A stretch of 64,000 nucleotides of DNA from Solibacillus sp040274725 (GCA_040274725.1 JBEMAQ010000015.1:1-64000), one strand, 5' to 3'. Positions 8,219 to 16,230 are shown, counted from the stretch's first letter. Notes: generated from the letters alone by a model not told the origin. Numbers and translations: made by a program.

Positions 8219-9043
8219 ATGAATCCAAAAGTAAAGGCAATTGTTGATGCTATTGATTTTTATCAATCTACATATCCAGAAGATGCCTGTGTACTCATAT
8301 TTGATACGGAGAAAGTCGTTGGGTATAAGCGTGGTCATCATGTAGATTTGAAAATACAGGTTGGGGAAACTGTTGAAAGTCATCGTAATACAACAAGTAT
8401 CCGCGCAATGCGAAGTGGGAAGTTTTTACGTGAAGAGCGCAGTGCTGAAATGTTTGGCTTTCCGTACATCGCCTCCTCTGTTCCAATTTATGATGGCAAC
8501 AAAATCGTCGGTGTTGTCACAGGTGTTATTTCAAATCATCGGATCGACAACATGCGAGAGGCTGCCTACGAATTGACGGGCGCAGTACAAGAAATGACGG
8601 CAACAAATGAACTGCTCACATCCGCAAGCGGCGACGTCTCAAAGCGCATTGAAGAACTCGCACAATTTGCTGAAGAGTTGCAAGGAAGCATCGAGCAAAT
8701 CAATTCAATTGTTGGTGCGGTAAAAGGAATTGCGATGCGCTCAAAAATTCTCGGACTAAATGCCTCCATTGAAGCCGCACGCTCTGGCATTCACGGGAAG
8801 GGCTTTGCCGTCGTGGCCAATGAAATTCAAAAGATGGCCGAAAGCAGTACATCCAGTGCGAATAATATCGAGCAGCAGCTAGAGCATATTACGAGCTCGA
8901 TTCACTTTATTAATAATTCTACCAATCAAATTTCGTCATTTGCCCAGCAGTATAATGCCAGTATGAATGAGATGCAAAATAGTTATGCTGATTTGAATGA
9001 TATTGGGCGGACGTTGCTGGATTTGAGTGAGATTGAGCATTAG
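8219..9043 (+). CDS. short soluble methyl-accepting chemotaxis-like receptor
   Basis: A 274-residue cytoplasmic protein without membrane segments. The N-terminal part (about 1-115) looks like a small PAS/GAF-like sensor with D-L-K-I-Q-V-G-E and G-N-K-I-V-G-V-V-T-G motifs. The C-terminal part is a shortened signalling hairpin whose tip reads K-I-L-G-L-N-A-S-I-E-A-A-R-S-G, close to the chemoreceptor tip. It resembles soluble receptors such as B. subtilis YfmS. The ATG follows GGGGGAA; an upstream in-frame TTG (8189) has no site. A paralogue is encoded at 35603-36424. Ligand unknown. Confidence 0.88.
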   Translation: MNPKVKAIVDAIDFYQSTYPEDACVLIFDTEKVVGYKRGHHVDLKIQVGETVESHRNTTSIRAMRSGKFLREERSAEMFGFPYIASSVPIYDGNKIVGVVTGVISNHRIDNMREAAYELTGAVQEMTATNELLTSASGDVSKRIEELAQFAEELQGSIEQINSIVGAVKGIAMRSKILGLNASIEAARSGIHGKGFAVVANEIQKMAESSTSSANNIEQQLEHITSSIHFINNSTNQISSFAQQYNASMNEMQNSYADLNDIGRTLLDLSEIEH

Positions 9044-9074
9044 AAAAGGAATCGGCGTGTGCCGATTCCTTTTT
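9044..9074 (+). terminator. terminator of the soluble receptor gene
   Basis: The stem AAAAGGAATCGGC, loop GTGT and GCCGATTCCTTTTT directly follow the stop codon. Confidence 0.92.
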
Positions 9075-9080
9075 GCATAC

Positions 9081-9114
9081 AAAAAAGCTCTCCTCCCTGG
9101 GGGGAGAAGAGCTT
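9081..9114 (-). terminator. terminator of the rplM-rpsI operon
   Basis: On the minus strand, AAGCTCT and AGAGCTT arms with a C/G-rich inner stem are followed by TTTTTT, 20 bases past the rpsI stop. Confidence 0.88.
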
Positions 9115-9134
9115 CCAAATTGTATATCCGAAGA

Positions 9135-9527
9135 TTAACGTTTTGAGAACTGAGGTGCACGACGAGCGCCGCGTAGACCTGGTTTTTTACGCTCTTTCAT
9201 ACGAGCGTCACGAGTTAATAGACCCGCTGCTTTTAAAGCTCCACGGAAGTCTGGATCAACTTGTAATAATGCACGTGCGATACCGTGACGGATTGCACCA
9301 GCTTGACCAGTGAAACCACCGCCGTTTACGTTTACATGTACATCATAAGAACCTTTAGTTTCAGTTGCTACTAATGGTTGGTTGATGATTAATAATAAAG
9401 TTTCGTATGGTAGGTAATCAGAAACTTCACGGTTGTTGATTACGATGTTACCTTCGCCTGGTACTAAACGTACGCGAGCAGTTGAGCTTTTACGGCGACC
9501 TGTGCCGATGTATTGTACTTGTGCCAA
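9135..9527 (-). CDS. rpsI: 30S ribosomal protein S9
   Basis: 130 residues, the normal length. The G-T-G-R-R-K-S-S-T-A-R-V start and the basic tail ending P-Q-F-S-K-R, which reaches the P-site tRNA, are both present. The start is a TTG preceded by GGAGG; no ATG fits. It is co-transcribed with rplM 25 bases upstream. Confidence 0.98.
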   Translation of the reverse strand: MAQVQYIGTGRRKSSTARVRLVPGEGNIVINNREVSDYLPYETLLLIINQPLVATETKGSYDVHVNVNGGGFTGQAGAIRHGIARALLQVDPDFRGALKAAGLLTRDARMKERKKPGLRGARRAPQFSKR

Positions 9528-9552
9528 AGTTATTTCCTCCTATTATAATTTA

Positions 9553-9990
9553 TTAACCACGTAGCTCGTAAGCTTCTGGTTTTTGTGCTGCGTGTGGGTG
9601 CTCTGAACCAGTGTAAACGTTCAGTTTAGTGAACATTTGACGACCTAAAGAGTTCTTTGGAAGCATCCCTTTGATAGCTAATTCTAACATTTGAGTTGGG
9701 TACTTTTCTTTCATTTCGCCAGCTGTACGTTGTTTTAAGCCACCTGAGAATTGAGTGTGACGGTAGTAAATTTTACCTTGTAATTTGTTACCAGTTAACT
9801 CAATTTTTTCAGCGTTGATGATGATTACGTGATCACCTGTATCAACGTGTGGTGTGAATGTTGGTTTATGTTTACCGCGTAAGATAGCAGCTACTTCAGA
9901 AGCTAAACGACCTAATGTTTGGCCTTCTGCGTCAACTACTAACCATTTACGTTCTACTTCTTGACCTTTAGCCATGAAAGTTGTGCGCAT
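9553..9990 (-). CDS. rplM: 50S ribosomal protein L13
   Basis: 145 residues matching L13 throughout, including V-D-A-E-G-Q-T-L-G-R-L-A and the K-G-M-L-P-K-N-S-L-G-R segment. L13 is an early assembly protein binding 23S rRNA. It heads a two-gene unit with rpsI and has its own promoter and a leader of about 100 bases, separate from truA. Confidence 0.98.
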   Translation of the reverse strand: MRTTFMAKGQEVERKWLVVDAEGQTLGRLASEVAAILRGKHKPTFTPHVDTGDHVIIINAEKIELTGNKLQGKIYYRHTQFSGGLKQRTAGEMKEKYPTQMLELAIKGMLPKNSLGRQMFTKLNVYTGSEHPHAAQKPEAYELRG

Positions 9991-9999
9991 GTTTGTATC

Positions 10000-10090
10000 C
10001 TCCTAATCGATATAAAATTACCGTTATTTTTCATTATTATACACGTATAAGTTTCGGGGCTTATTATGTGGGTGGTAATGAAAATACCAT
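10000..10090 (-). promoter_or_regulatory. candidate L13 autoregulatory leader
   Basis: The transcript from the rplM promoter would carry a leader with a small hairpin (GGTA, 7-base loop, TACC at 10074-10088) and downstream pairing potential around TAACGGTAAT. Firmicute rplM genes are known to have an L13-binding leader. This assignment comes from position and a simple hairpin only; I cannot match the consensus by eye. Confidence 0.35.
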
Positions 10091-10095
10091 ACATC

Positions 10096-10124
10096 ATCTT
10101 ATAATATTAATATGCATAAGTCAA
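10096..10124 (-). promoter_or_regulatory. rplM-rpsI promoter
   Basis: The minus strand has a -35 box TTGACT (10119-10124), 17 bases and a -10 box TAAGAT (10096-10101). TATAAG overlapping it is an alternative -10. Confidence 0.6.
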
Positions 10125-10216
10125 GAATTTTAATTGCACGCCTGGACGTGTTGTTAAACGTTGCTATGACTTATTTTTCACACAAAATTGCCCCGAAATC
10201 TTAAAAAAAACTAAAA

Positions 10217-10960
10217 TTAATTATAAAAAACTTGTTCTAAATATAACCCATGGGCAGGTGCTGTTTTTCCTGCTTGTGCACGGTCGAGTGATGCAATCGT
10301 ATGCACGAGTGAATCAGCCGGGCGCTTACCGGTACCGACCTCCCACAATGTCCCTGCAATAATCCGTACCATGTTATAGAGGAAGCCATTACCGCTAATC
10401 GTCATATGAAGCTCCGTACCGTGCCATTCTAGTTCAAGACCATGAACTGTACGCACCTTATCAACGACGCTCGTATTGGCCGCACAGAAGCATGTGAAGT
10501 CATGCTCACCTAGTATATACTTAGCCGCCGCGCGCATCAACTCAACATCCGGTCGCACCCCGTTCGTCTCCACCGTATAGTGACGACGAAACGGGCTTTG
10601 TACAGGTGCACAGTCCCAAATATAACGGTAGCGCTTGCCTGTCACACTGAAGCGTGCATGAAAGTCCTGTGCGACCTCCTCGACAGCGAGCACGCGAATG
10701 TCACGTGGCAACTGCACATTAAGTGCCTTCATATACTTTTCTACAGGAATCATGAGCGGCGTATCAAAATGAATTGTCTGCCCCGTCGCGTGTACACGTG
10801 CGTCTGTACGACCACTCGCTGTCACGCGCACCGGCTCCCCTTTATGCATAACCTTCAGCACCTTCTCAAGCTCAAGCTGCACTGTACGCTCGCCAGGTTG
10901 CACCTGATAGCCTGAGAAGCTAGAGCCGTCATAACTAATAATCGCCTTTAAACGTCTCAT
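10217..10960 (-). CDS. truA: tRNA pseudouridine(38-40) synthase TruA
   Basis: 247 residues. The catalytic Asp lies in G-R-T-D-A-R-V-H-A-T-G-Q, and the C-terminal G-N-G-F-L-Y-N-M-V-R-I-I-A-G-T motif is typical. TruA makes pseudouridine at positions 38-40 of the tRNA anticodon arm. The second ATG is preferred: it lies 8 bases after GGGGAG, while the first ATG (10966) touches that site. It follows ecfT by 12 bases, so it is likely the last gene of the ecf unit. No clear terminator follows it. Confidence 0.96.
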   Translation of the reverse strand: MRRLKAIISYDGSSFSGYQVQPGERTVQLELEKVLKVMHKGEPVRVTASGRTDARVHATGQTIHFDTPLMIPVEKYMKALNVQLPRDIRVLAVEEVAQDFHARFSVTGKRYRYIWDCAPVQSPFRRHYTVETNGVRPDVELMRAAAKYILGEHDFTCFCAANTSVVDKVRTVHGLELEWHGTELHMTISGNGFLYNMVRIIAGTLWEVGTGKRPADSLVHTIASLDRAQAGKTAPAHGLYLEQVFYN

Positions 10961-10972
10961 ATTCATTCTCCC

Positions 10973-11770
10973 CTAACCGCGGTAAAACCATAGTAATGCT
11001 GTTAAAGCGACTAATACGATTAAAATAAGCGTATCGCGCATGTCCCATTTAAGCTGACGAAAACGCGTGCGCCCCTCCCCGCCACGGTAGCCGCGCACTT
11101 CCATCGCCGTCGCTAAATCCTCCGCGCGTTTAAATGCACTGACAAATAACGGGACAAGTAGTGGTACGACCGCTTTAATACGGTCTTTCAGTGGCCCCGC
11201 ACTTAAATCTGAGCCACGTGCCATTTGTGCCTTCATAATTTTATCCGTCTCATCCATTAATGTCGGGATGAAGCGCAATGAAATCGACATCATCAGTGCT
11301 AGCTCATGCACAGGCAGCTTCAACTTTTTAAATGGATTCAGTAGCGTTTCAAGACCATCTGTAATTGAGATTGGTGATGTTGTCAGTGTGAGCACTGACG
11401 TAATAAATACTAAAATTAAAAAGCGTAGCGCAATAAAGATACCTTGCTTTAAGCCCTCTTCGTATATTTTCAGGAAGCCTAAATCTAAAAGTACTGCACC
11501 CTCTCTTGTAAATAATACATGTAAGAGAAACGTGAACACCATCAATATAATGACCGGCTTCAGCCCGTTGACAAGGAAGTATAGGCGGATTTTAGACATT
11601 GCGATTATAAATAGTGTAAACGCCACTAAAATACCATATGTGACTGCGTTATTCGCAACAAACACGACAATAATAAACGCGAAAACAAAGAGTAGCTTTG
11701 AACGTGGATCTAGCTGGTGTACAAATGAATTGCCCGGTATGTATCGACCAAAAATCATTTTCTCCATCAT
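10973..11770 (-). CDS. ecfT: energy-coupling factor transporter membrane subunit EcfT
   Basis: A 265-residue membrane protein with about five or six hydrophobic segments. It has the two cytoplasmic coupling motifs A-R-G (in Q-M-A-R-G-S-D) and V-R-G (in M-E-V-R-G-Y-R-G) that dock onto the EcfA ATPases. It is the shared membrane part of group II ECF vitamin transporters. The stop of ecfA2 and this ATG overlap as ATGA. No substrate-binding S component is encoded here, so those must be elsewhere. Confidence 0.96.
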   Translation of the reverse strand: MMEKMIFGRYIPGNSFVHQLDPRSKLLFVFAFIIVVFVANNAVTYGILVAFTLFIIAMSKIRLYFLVNGLKPVIILMVFTFLLHVLFTREGAVLLDLGFLKIYEEGLKQGIFIALRFLILVFITSVLTLTTSPISITDGLETLLNPFKKLKLPVHELALMMSISLRFIPTLMDETDKIMKAQMARGSDLSAGPLKDRIKAVVPLLVPLFVSAFKRAEDLATAMEVRGYRGGEGRTRFRQLKWDMRDTLILIVLVALTALLWFYRG

Positions 11771-12639
11771 TGTCCGTCACGCCCCTTTCGCACGGCACGA
11801 CCAATTTCAGTAGCAAGCTCTTCCTCTGTTAAGCAAACCTTTGAAAGTTTCTGCCCTGTTAGCTTTTCTACACGGCGCTGGAATTTCACGATACGAGGTG
11901 GCTCTAGACGGAATTTTGCTAGTGTCTCGCTATCGGCAAAAATATTACGTGGCTCCCCTTCAAGTACACACTTCCCATCATGCATAATCGCAAGTCGGTC
12001 CGCATAGCGTGCTGCATCCTCCATGCTGTGCGTCACAAGAATCGTCGTCAATCCACGCTCCTTATGCAATGTATAAAACAAGTCCATAATTTCTTTTTGC
12101 CCGCGCGGATCTAGCCCCGCTGTCGGCTCGTCAAGCACGATTACCTCAGGCTCCATTGCAAGTACTCCGGCAATCGCCACGCGTCGCATTTGGCCTCCTG
12201 AGAGGTCAAACGGCGATTTTTCAAGCACATTGTCCGGAAGACCAACAAGCGTGACTAAATTACGCGCACGACGTTCAGCCTCAGCCTCTGACACACCAAA
12301 ATTCATCGGACCAAACATAATGTCCTTTAGCACTGTCTCCTCAAATAGCTGGTGCTCCGGAAACTGGAACACAATCCCGACCTTTTGACGAATTGGCTTT
12401 AATTCTTTCGCCTTTTTCCCGGCCTCAATGGCACGGGAGCCAATAAAGACTGTTCCTTCCGTTGGCTTGAGTAGCCCGTTAAAGTGCTGCAAAATTGTCG
12501 ACTTACCTGAGCCTGTATGACCGATAATCGCCTGGTAAGTCCCACTCTCTATTGTTAAATTCACATCAAATAAGGCACGCTTTTCAAATGGTGTTCCTTT
12601 TGAATAAGCATAGCTTACTTGTTGAAGTTTGATGTCCAT
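11767..12639 (-). CDS. ecfA2: energy-coupling factor ATPase EcfA2
   Basis: 290 residues. Walker A is G-H-T-G-S-G-K-S-T, the signature L-S-G-G-Q-M-R-R, Walker B V-I-V-L-D-E-P-T-A-G-L-D, and the switch His lies in V-T-H-S-M. It pairs with EcfA1 to power vitamin uptake through EcfT. Its start lies 25 bases inside ecfA1, indicating coupled translation. Confidence 0.96.
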   Translation of the reverse strand: MDIKLQQVSYAYSKGTPFEKRALFDVNLTIESGTYQAIIGHTGSGKSTILQHFNGLLKPTEGTVFIGSRAIEAGKKAKELKPIRQKVGIVFQFPEHQLFEETVLKDIMFGPMNFGVSEAEAERRARNLVTLVGLPDNVLEKSPFDLSGGQMRRVAIAGVLAMEPEVIVLDEPTAGLDPRGQKEIMDLFYTLHKERGLTTILVTHSMEDAARYADRLAIMHDGKCVLEGEPRNIFADSETLAKFRLEPPRIVKFQRRVEKLTGQKLSKVCLTEEELATEIGRAVRKGRDGQ

Positions 12640-13460
12640 AAGTCATTCACCAGCTCTTCTTCTGTCATATGTTGGCCTACCAGCTGTACACCCTCAGCCT
12701 GTAAAAGTTTCGTCATACGCGTCGCGAATGGCAAATCAAGGCCGAATGCTACTAGTTCATCACCGAGCGCGAAAATTTGCGCCGGCGTACCTTCCGCATA
12801 CTTCTTCCCATCATTCATAAAAATCACGCGGTCCGCTAAAATCGCCTCTTCTAAATCATGTGTAATTGAAATAACTGTTAACCCAATTTTTTCACGTAAT
12901 GCTTGTACTGTTTGTAGCACCTCATCACGTCCTTGCGGGTCAAGCATCGACGTCGCCTCATCTAAAATTAGCAGACGCGGCTGCATCGCAATGGCACCTG
13001 CAATGGCTACACGTTGCTTTTGCCCACCCGATAAGTGATGCGGCTCATGATTAAGGAATGTCTCCATCTTTACTTGCTTTAAGGCATCATGCACACGCGC
13101 CACCATTTCCGCATGCTCTACACCGTTATTTTCAAGTGAAAACGCTACATCATCCTGCACCGTAGCCCCAACAAATTGATTATCTGGATTTTGAAACACC
13201 ATGCCGATTTTTGAACGAACATCCCACAGATTGTCATCCGTTAGCACATCCTTCATAAAGCGCACTTCACCGGCCTCTGGGTATAGTAAACCACTCATTA
13301 ATTTTGCTGTCGTTGATTTCCCAGAACCATTATGACCTACAATGGCAATCCATTCCCCTTGCTTTACAGAAAACGTCACATCCGAGATGGCCTTTCTTGC
13401 TTCTGGCTGATCTGGTGTGTACGAAAATGTCACATTATTAAACGATAAAATTTCATTCAT
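12615..13460 (-). CDS. ecfA1: energy-coupling factor ATPase EcfA1
   Basis: 281 residues with Walker A G-H-N-G-S-G-K-S-T-T, signature L-S-G-G-Q-K-Q-R, Walker B L-L-I-L-D-E-A-T-S-M-L-D and switch His in I-T-H-D-L. As first gene of the ecf module it follows rplQ, the Bacillus order, but is separated from it by 440 bases with a terminator, a structured region and a second long hairpin. Confidence 0.96.
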   Translation of the reverse strand: MNEILSFNNVTFSYTPDQPEARKAISDVTFSVKQGEWIAIVGHNGSGKSTTAKLMSGLLYPEAGEVRFMKDVLTDDNLWDVRSKIGMVFQNPDNQFVGATVQDDVAFSLENNGVEHAEMVARVHDALKQVKMETFLNHEPHHLSGGQKQRVAIAGAIAMQPRLLILDEATSMLDPQGRDEVLQTVQALREKIGLTVISITHDLEEAILADRVIFMNDGKKYAEGTPAQIFALGDELVAFGLDLPFATRMTKLLQAEGVQLVGQHMTEEELVNDLWTSNFNK

Positions 13461-13558
13461 AGTACTGCTCAGCTCCTCTTTCTCTACTCAACTTAAACTT
13501 ACATGTTTTTCATGTACATATTATCATTTCCCAGGGAATAGGTTTGACATATATAAAA

Positions 13559-13619
13559 ATAAAGCACGTTTTCAAACAAGCCGAGCGCAAAAGGCTCCCC
13601 CTATTTAAACGTACTTTAT
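13559..13619 (-). terminator. long hairpin upstream of ecfA1, possible attenuator
   Basis: On the minus strand, ATAAAGTACGTTT pairs with AAACGTGCTTTAT (13 bp, one G-U) and is followed by TTTTTATA. A smaller GAGC/GCTC hairpin lies in the loop. It sits about 100 bases before ecfA1, so it either ends the upstream transcript or attenuates ecf expression. Confidence 0.65.
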
Positions 13620-13640
13620 GTTTGTATATGTATTAAAAAT

Positions 13641-13800
13641 AAAAAAGCGCGCACCTCATTCAGAGAAATGCGCTTGTCGTTACATTTTCAAAACCAACTA
13701 GGTGCTCAAGCCACGCCGGTTTGTTGAATGAGGTGCGGAGAGCTAAACGAGACGCCTAAGGAAAACCTTACCGCTCATCATAACGCTCAGCTTAATTATT
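13641..13800 (-). ncRNA. candidate structured RNA between rplQ and ecfA1
   Basis: The stretch does not code but is rich in pairing on the minus strand. An AGCTGAG/CTC...AGCT stem encloses the hairpin TAAGG-TTTT-CCTTA (13757-13770). A perfect 13-bp pair, CGCACCTCATTCA with TGAATGAGGTGCG (13725-13737 and 13650-13662), encloses an AAACC/GGTTT stem. An alternative AAGCGC/GCGCTT hairpin (13645-13675) ends in TTTTTT and shares bases with the 13-bp stem. The two 3' structures exclude each other, like a terminator switch. A possible promoter, TAGACA-17-TAATTA (13793-13821), lies just upstream. No T-box motif is present and I do not recognise a known class. Confidence 0.5.
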
Positions 13801-13816
13801 GTCGTATAAATCGAAT

Positions 13817-13834
13817 GTCTAGAATACACTAGAC
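13817..13834. repeat. small inverted repeat at the candidate RNA promoter
   Basis: GTCTAG-6-CTAGAC is a perfect inverted repeat overlapping the putative -35 box of the candidate RNA. It could be an operator or chance. Confidence 0.4.
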
Positions 13835-13838
13835 TATG

Positions 13839-13884
13839 AAAAAGAGGATGCCCGGATTCAACGGGTGGTGAATCGGACACCCTC
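13839..13884 (-). terminator. terminator after rplQ, end of the alpha operon
   Basis: On the minus strand, GAGGGTGTCCGATTCA pairs imperfectly with TGAATCCGGGCATCCTC and is followed by TTTTT, shortly after the rplQ stop. The L17 downstream element known in some Firmicutes also lies at this spot, but identity to it could not be judged. Confidence 0.85.
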
Positions 13885-13900
13885 GTCACCTATGATAGGA

Positions 13901-14278
13901 TTAAACTAATTCAATCACTACTACTGGTGCGCCGTCTCCACGACGAGGACCTACTTTAAGGATGCGAGTGTAACCACCTTGACGCTCCGCATAACGAGGT
14001 GCGATATCGTCAAATAATTTTTGAAGTGCGAAAACAGTTTTTTCTTCTTCGCCTTCTCCAACTGTTACTAGCTCACGACGGATGAATGCTGCTGCCTGAC
14101 GACGAGCGTGTAAATCACCGCGTTTACCTAAAGTAATCATTTTCTCAACTGCTTTACGTGTTTCTTTAGCGCGCGCTTCAGTAGTTTCGATGCGCTCGTT
14201 GATGATTAAATCAGTAGCTAAGTCGCGTAATAATGCTTTACGTTGAGAACTTGTACGACCAAGTTTTCTGTAACCCAT
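13901..14278 (-). CDS. rplQ: 50S ribosomal protein L17
   Basis: 125 residues, starting with the family sequence M-G-Y-R-K-L-G-R-T-S-S-Q-R and ending G-D-G-A-P-V-V-V-I-E-L-V. It is slightly longer than B. subtilis L17 (120) because of an acidic insert E-G-E-E-E-K near residue 82. It is the last gene of the spc-alpha cluster, 58 bases after rpoA. Confidence 0.98.
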   Translation of the reverse strand: MGYRKLGRTSSQRKALLRDLATDLIINERIETTEARAKETRKAVEKMITLGKRGDLHARRQAAAFIRRELVTVGEGEEEKTVFALQKLFDDIAPRYAERQGGYTRILKVGPRRGDGAPVVVIELV

Positions 14279-14336
14279 GGACGTTTCCCTCCTTTATTAA
14301 TATCTGATCTAGCTTATATAATATTGATTGATTCGC

Positions 14337-15281
14337 TTAGTCTTCTTTACGTAATCCTAAACCAAGCTCTTCTAACTTATGCTTAACTTCTTCTAAAGAC
14401 TTGCGACCAAGGTTACGTACCTTCATCATGTCATCTTCTGACTTGTTAGCTAACTCTAGAACCGTATTGATTCCAGCACGCTTTAAGCAGTTGTAAGAAC
14501 GAACAGAAAGATCAAGCTCTTCGATAGTCATCTCTAATACTTTTTCTTTTTGATCTTCTTCTTTTTCAACCATGATTTCAGCAGTTTGTGCCTCATTTGT
14601 CATGCCTACAAAGATATTTAAGTGTTCAGTTAAAATTTTCGCTCCAAGCGAAATCGCCTCTTTCGGACCGATGCTACCATCTGTCCACACATCAAGTGAT
14701 AACTTATCGTAGTCAGAGTTTTGTCCGACGCGAGTGTTCTCCACTTGGAAGTTGACGCGTGAAACTGGAGTGTAAATAGAGTCGATCGGGATCACGCCGA
14801 TAGGAAGATCCTCACGTTTGTTTTGATCAGCAGGAGTATAACCACGGCCGCGTTGTGCGTACATACGCATACGTAAGTGACCGTTTTTAGCGATTGTTGC
14901 AATATATAGATCTGGGTTTAAGATTTCTACATCGCTGTCATGTGTAATGTCAGCAGCTGTAACTGATCCATCGCCTTTCACATCAATCTCAATGACTTTT
15001 TCTTCGTCAGAGTAGATTTTAAGAGCTAGTTTTTTTACGTTTAAGATGATTGAAGCAACATCTTCTACAACGCCTTCTACAGTTGAGAATTCGTGTAATA
15101 CGCCATCAATTTGAATTGATGTAACAGCAGCTCCTGGTAATGAAGACAGAAGGATACGACGCAGAGAATTTCCTAAAGTATTTCCATATCCGCGTTCTAG
15201 CGGTTCTACAACAAACTTGCCGTATTTGGCATCTTCGCTGATCTCCACTGTTTCAATCTTTGGTTTTTCAATTTCGATCAT
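14337..15281 (-). CDS. rpoA: RNA polymerase alpha subunit
   Basis: 314 residues, as in B. subtilis. The N-terminal assembly domain (about 1-230) includes N-T-L-G-N-S-L-R-R-I-L-L-S-S. The linker E-K-E-E-D-Q-K-E-K leads to the C-terminal DNA-binding domain with the helix-hairpin-helix R-N-L-G-R-K-S-L-E-E-V. It follows rpsK at an unusual 145 bases, with an internal promoter in the gap. Confidence 0.99.
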   Translation of the reverse strand: MIEIEKPKIETVEISEDAKYGKFVVEPLERGYGNTLGNSLRRILLSSLPGAAVTSIQIDGVLHEFSTVEGVVEDVASIILNVKKLALKIYSDEEKVIEIDVKGDGSVTAADITHDSDVEILNPDLYIATIAKNGHLRMRMYAQRGRGYTPADQNKREDLPIGVIPIDSIYTPVSRVNFQVENTRVGQNSDYDKLSLDVWTDGSIGPKEAISLGAKILTEHLNIFVGMTNEAQTAEIMVEKEEDQKEKVLEMTIEELDLSVRSYNCLKRAGINTVLELANKSEDDMMKVRNLGRKSLEEVKHKLEELGLGLRKED

Positions 15282-15326
15282 TCCAATTTACCCTCCTTCA
15301 AAACATCAAATGTATAGGTTATATTC

Positions 15327-15355
15327 ATCATAGTTGTTAAACCGAAATTTAACAA
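15327..15355 (-). promoter_or_regulatory. internal promoter upstream of rpoA
   Basis: The minus strand shows TTGTTA (15350-15355), 17 bases and TATGAT (15327-15332). The spacer carries most of a perfect inverted repeat, TTGTTAAA-6-TTTAACAA, that starts in the -35 box. It could let rpoA-rplQ be expressed apart from the S10-spc genes. Confidence 0.5.
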
Positions 15356-15426
15356 TTCATATGCACAAGACTTTGTATCATAGAAACATGATGTACTTAA
15401 CGGCAATTGCCTTTAAGCAGCACCTA

Positions 15427-15816
15427 TTACACGCGACGACGTTTTGGCGGACGGCAACCGTTATGAGGAACTGGAGTAACGTCTTTAATAGCAGTTACAT
15501 CTAAACCAGCAGCTTGAAGTGCACGAATTGCAGCTTCACGACCTGAACCAGGACCTTTAACTGTTACCTCTAATGTCTTAAGACCATTTTCGATACCAGT
15601 TTTAGCAGCAGTTTCAGCAGCCATTTGTGCAGCGAATGGAGTAGATTTACGTGAACCACGGAAACCTAAAGCACCAGCTGAAGACCAAGAAAATGCGTTA
15701 CCTTGCACATCTGTGATCGTTACGATTGTATTGTTAAATGTAGAACGGATGTGTGCAATACCAGCTTCGATATTCTTTTTCACACGACGTTTACGAGTTT
15801 GTTGTTTACGAGCCAT
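15427..15816 (-). CDS. rpsK: 30S ribosomal protein S11
   Basis: 129 residues with the family core H-I-R-S-T-F-N-N-T-I-V-T-I-T-D and the C-terminal basic end P-P-K-R-R-R-V. S11 forms the 30S platform with S6 and S18. It lies 26 bases after rpsM. Confidence 0.98.
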   Translation of the reverse strand: MARKQQTRKRRVKKNIEAGIAHIRSTFNNTIVTITDVQGNAFSWSSAGALGFRGSRKSTPFAAQMAAETAAKTGIENGLKTLEVTVKGPGSGREAAIRALQAAGLDVTAIKDVTPVPHNGCRPPKRRRV

Positions 15817-15842
15817 GTTAAGAAGGAACCTCCTTTACTTAA

Positions 15843-16208
15843 TTATTTTTTCTTGTTCGCTACAGTCTTACGAGGACCTTTACGCGTACGCGCGTTGTTC
15901 TTCGTATTTTGACCACGAACTGGTAAACCACGACGGTGACGGATACCACGGTTACAACCGATTTCCATCAGACGTTTAATGTTAAGTGAAACTTCACGAC
16001 GTAAGTCGCCTTCCACTTTGTATGAGTCTAGTTGTTCACGGATAAGGTTTAATTGATCTTCAGTTAAGTCTTTAACGCGAGTACTTTCTTCAATACCTGC
16101 CGCAGCTAATACTTTCTCAGAAGTCGTTTTACCAATACCGTAAATGTAAGTTAATGAAATAACCACGCGTTTGTCGCGAGGAATGTCAACACCAGCAATA
16201 CGTGCCAT
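15843..16208 (-). CDS. rpsM: 30S ribosomal protein S13
   Basis: 121 residues, starting M-A-R-I-A-G-V-D-I-P-R and ending T-V-A-N-K-K-K. S13 lies in the head and contacts the 50S subunit in bridge B1. The G-Q-N-T-K-N-N-A-R-T-R-K-G segment is the tRNA-contacting tail. Confidence 0.98.
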   Translation of the reverse strand: MARIAGVDIPRDKRVVISLTYIYGIGKTTSEKVLAAAGIEESTRVKDLTEDQLNLIREQLDSYKVEGDLRREVSLNIKRLMEIGCNRGIRHRRGLPVRGQNTKNNARTRKGPRKTVANKKK

Positions 16209-16230
16209 GTACGTTGCACCTCCTTATTAA

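Noticed and set aside
13641..13800. A T-box riboswitch in front of ecfA1
   Set aside because: GAATGAGGTGCGCGC looks superficially like a T-box, but the AGGGTGGNACCGCG core is not there and no specifier stem was seen.
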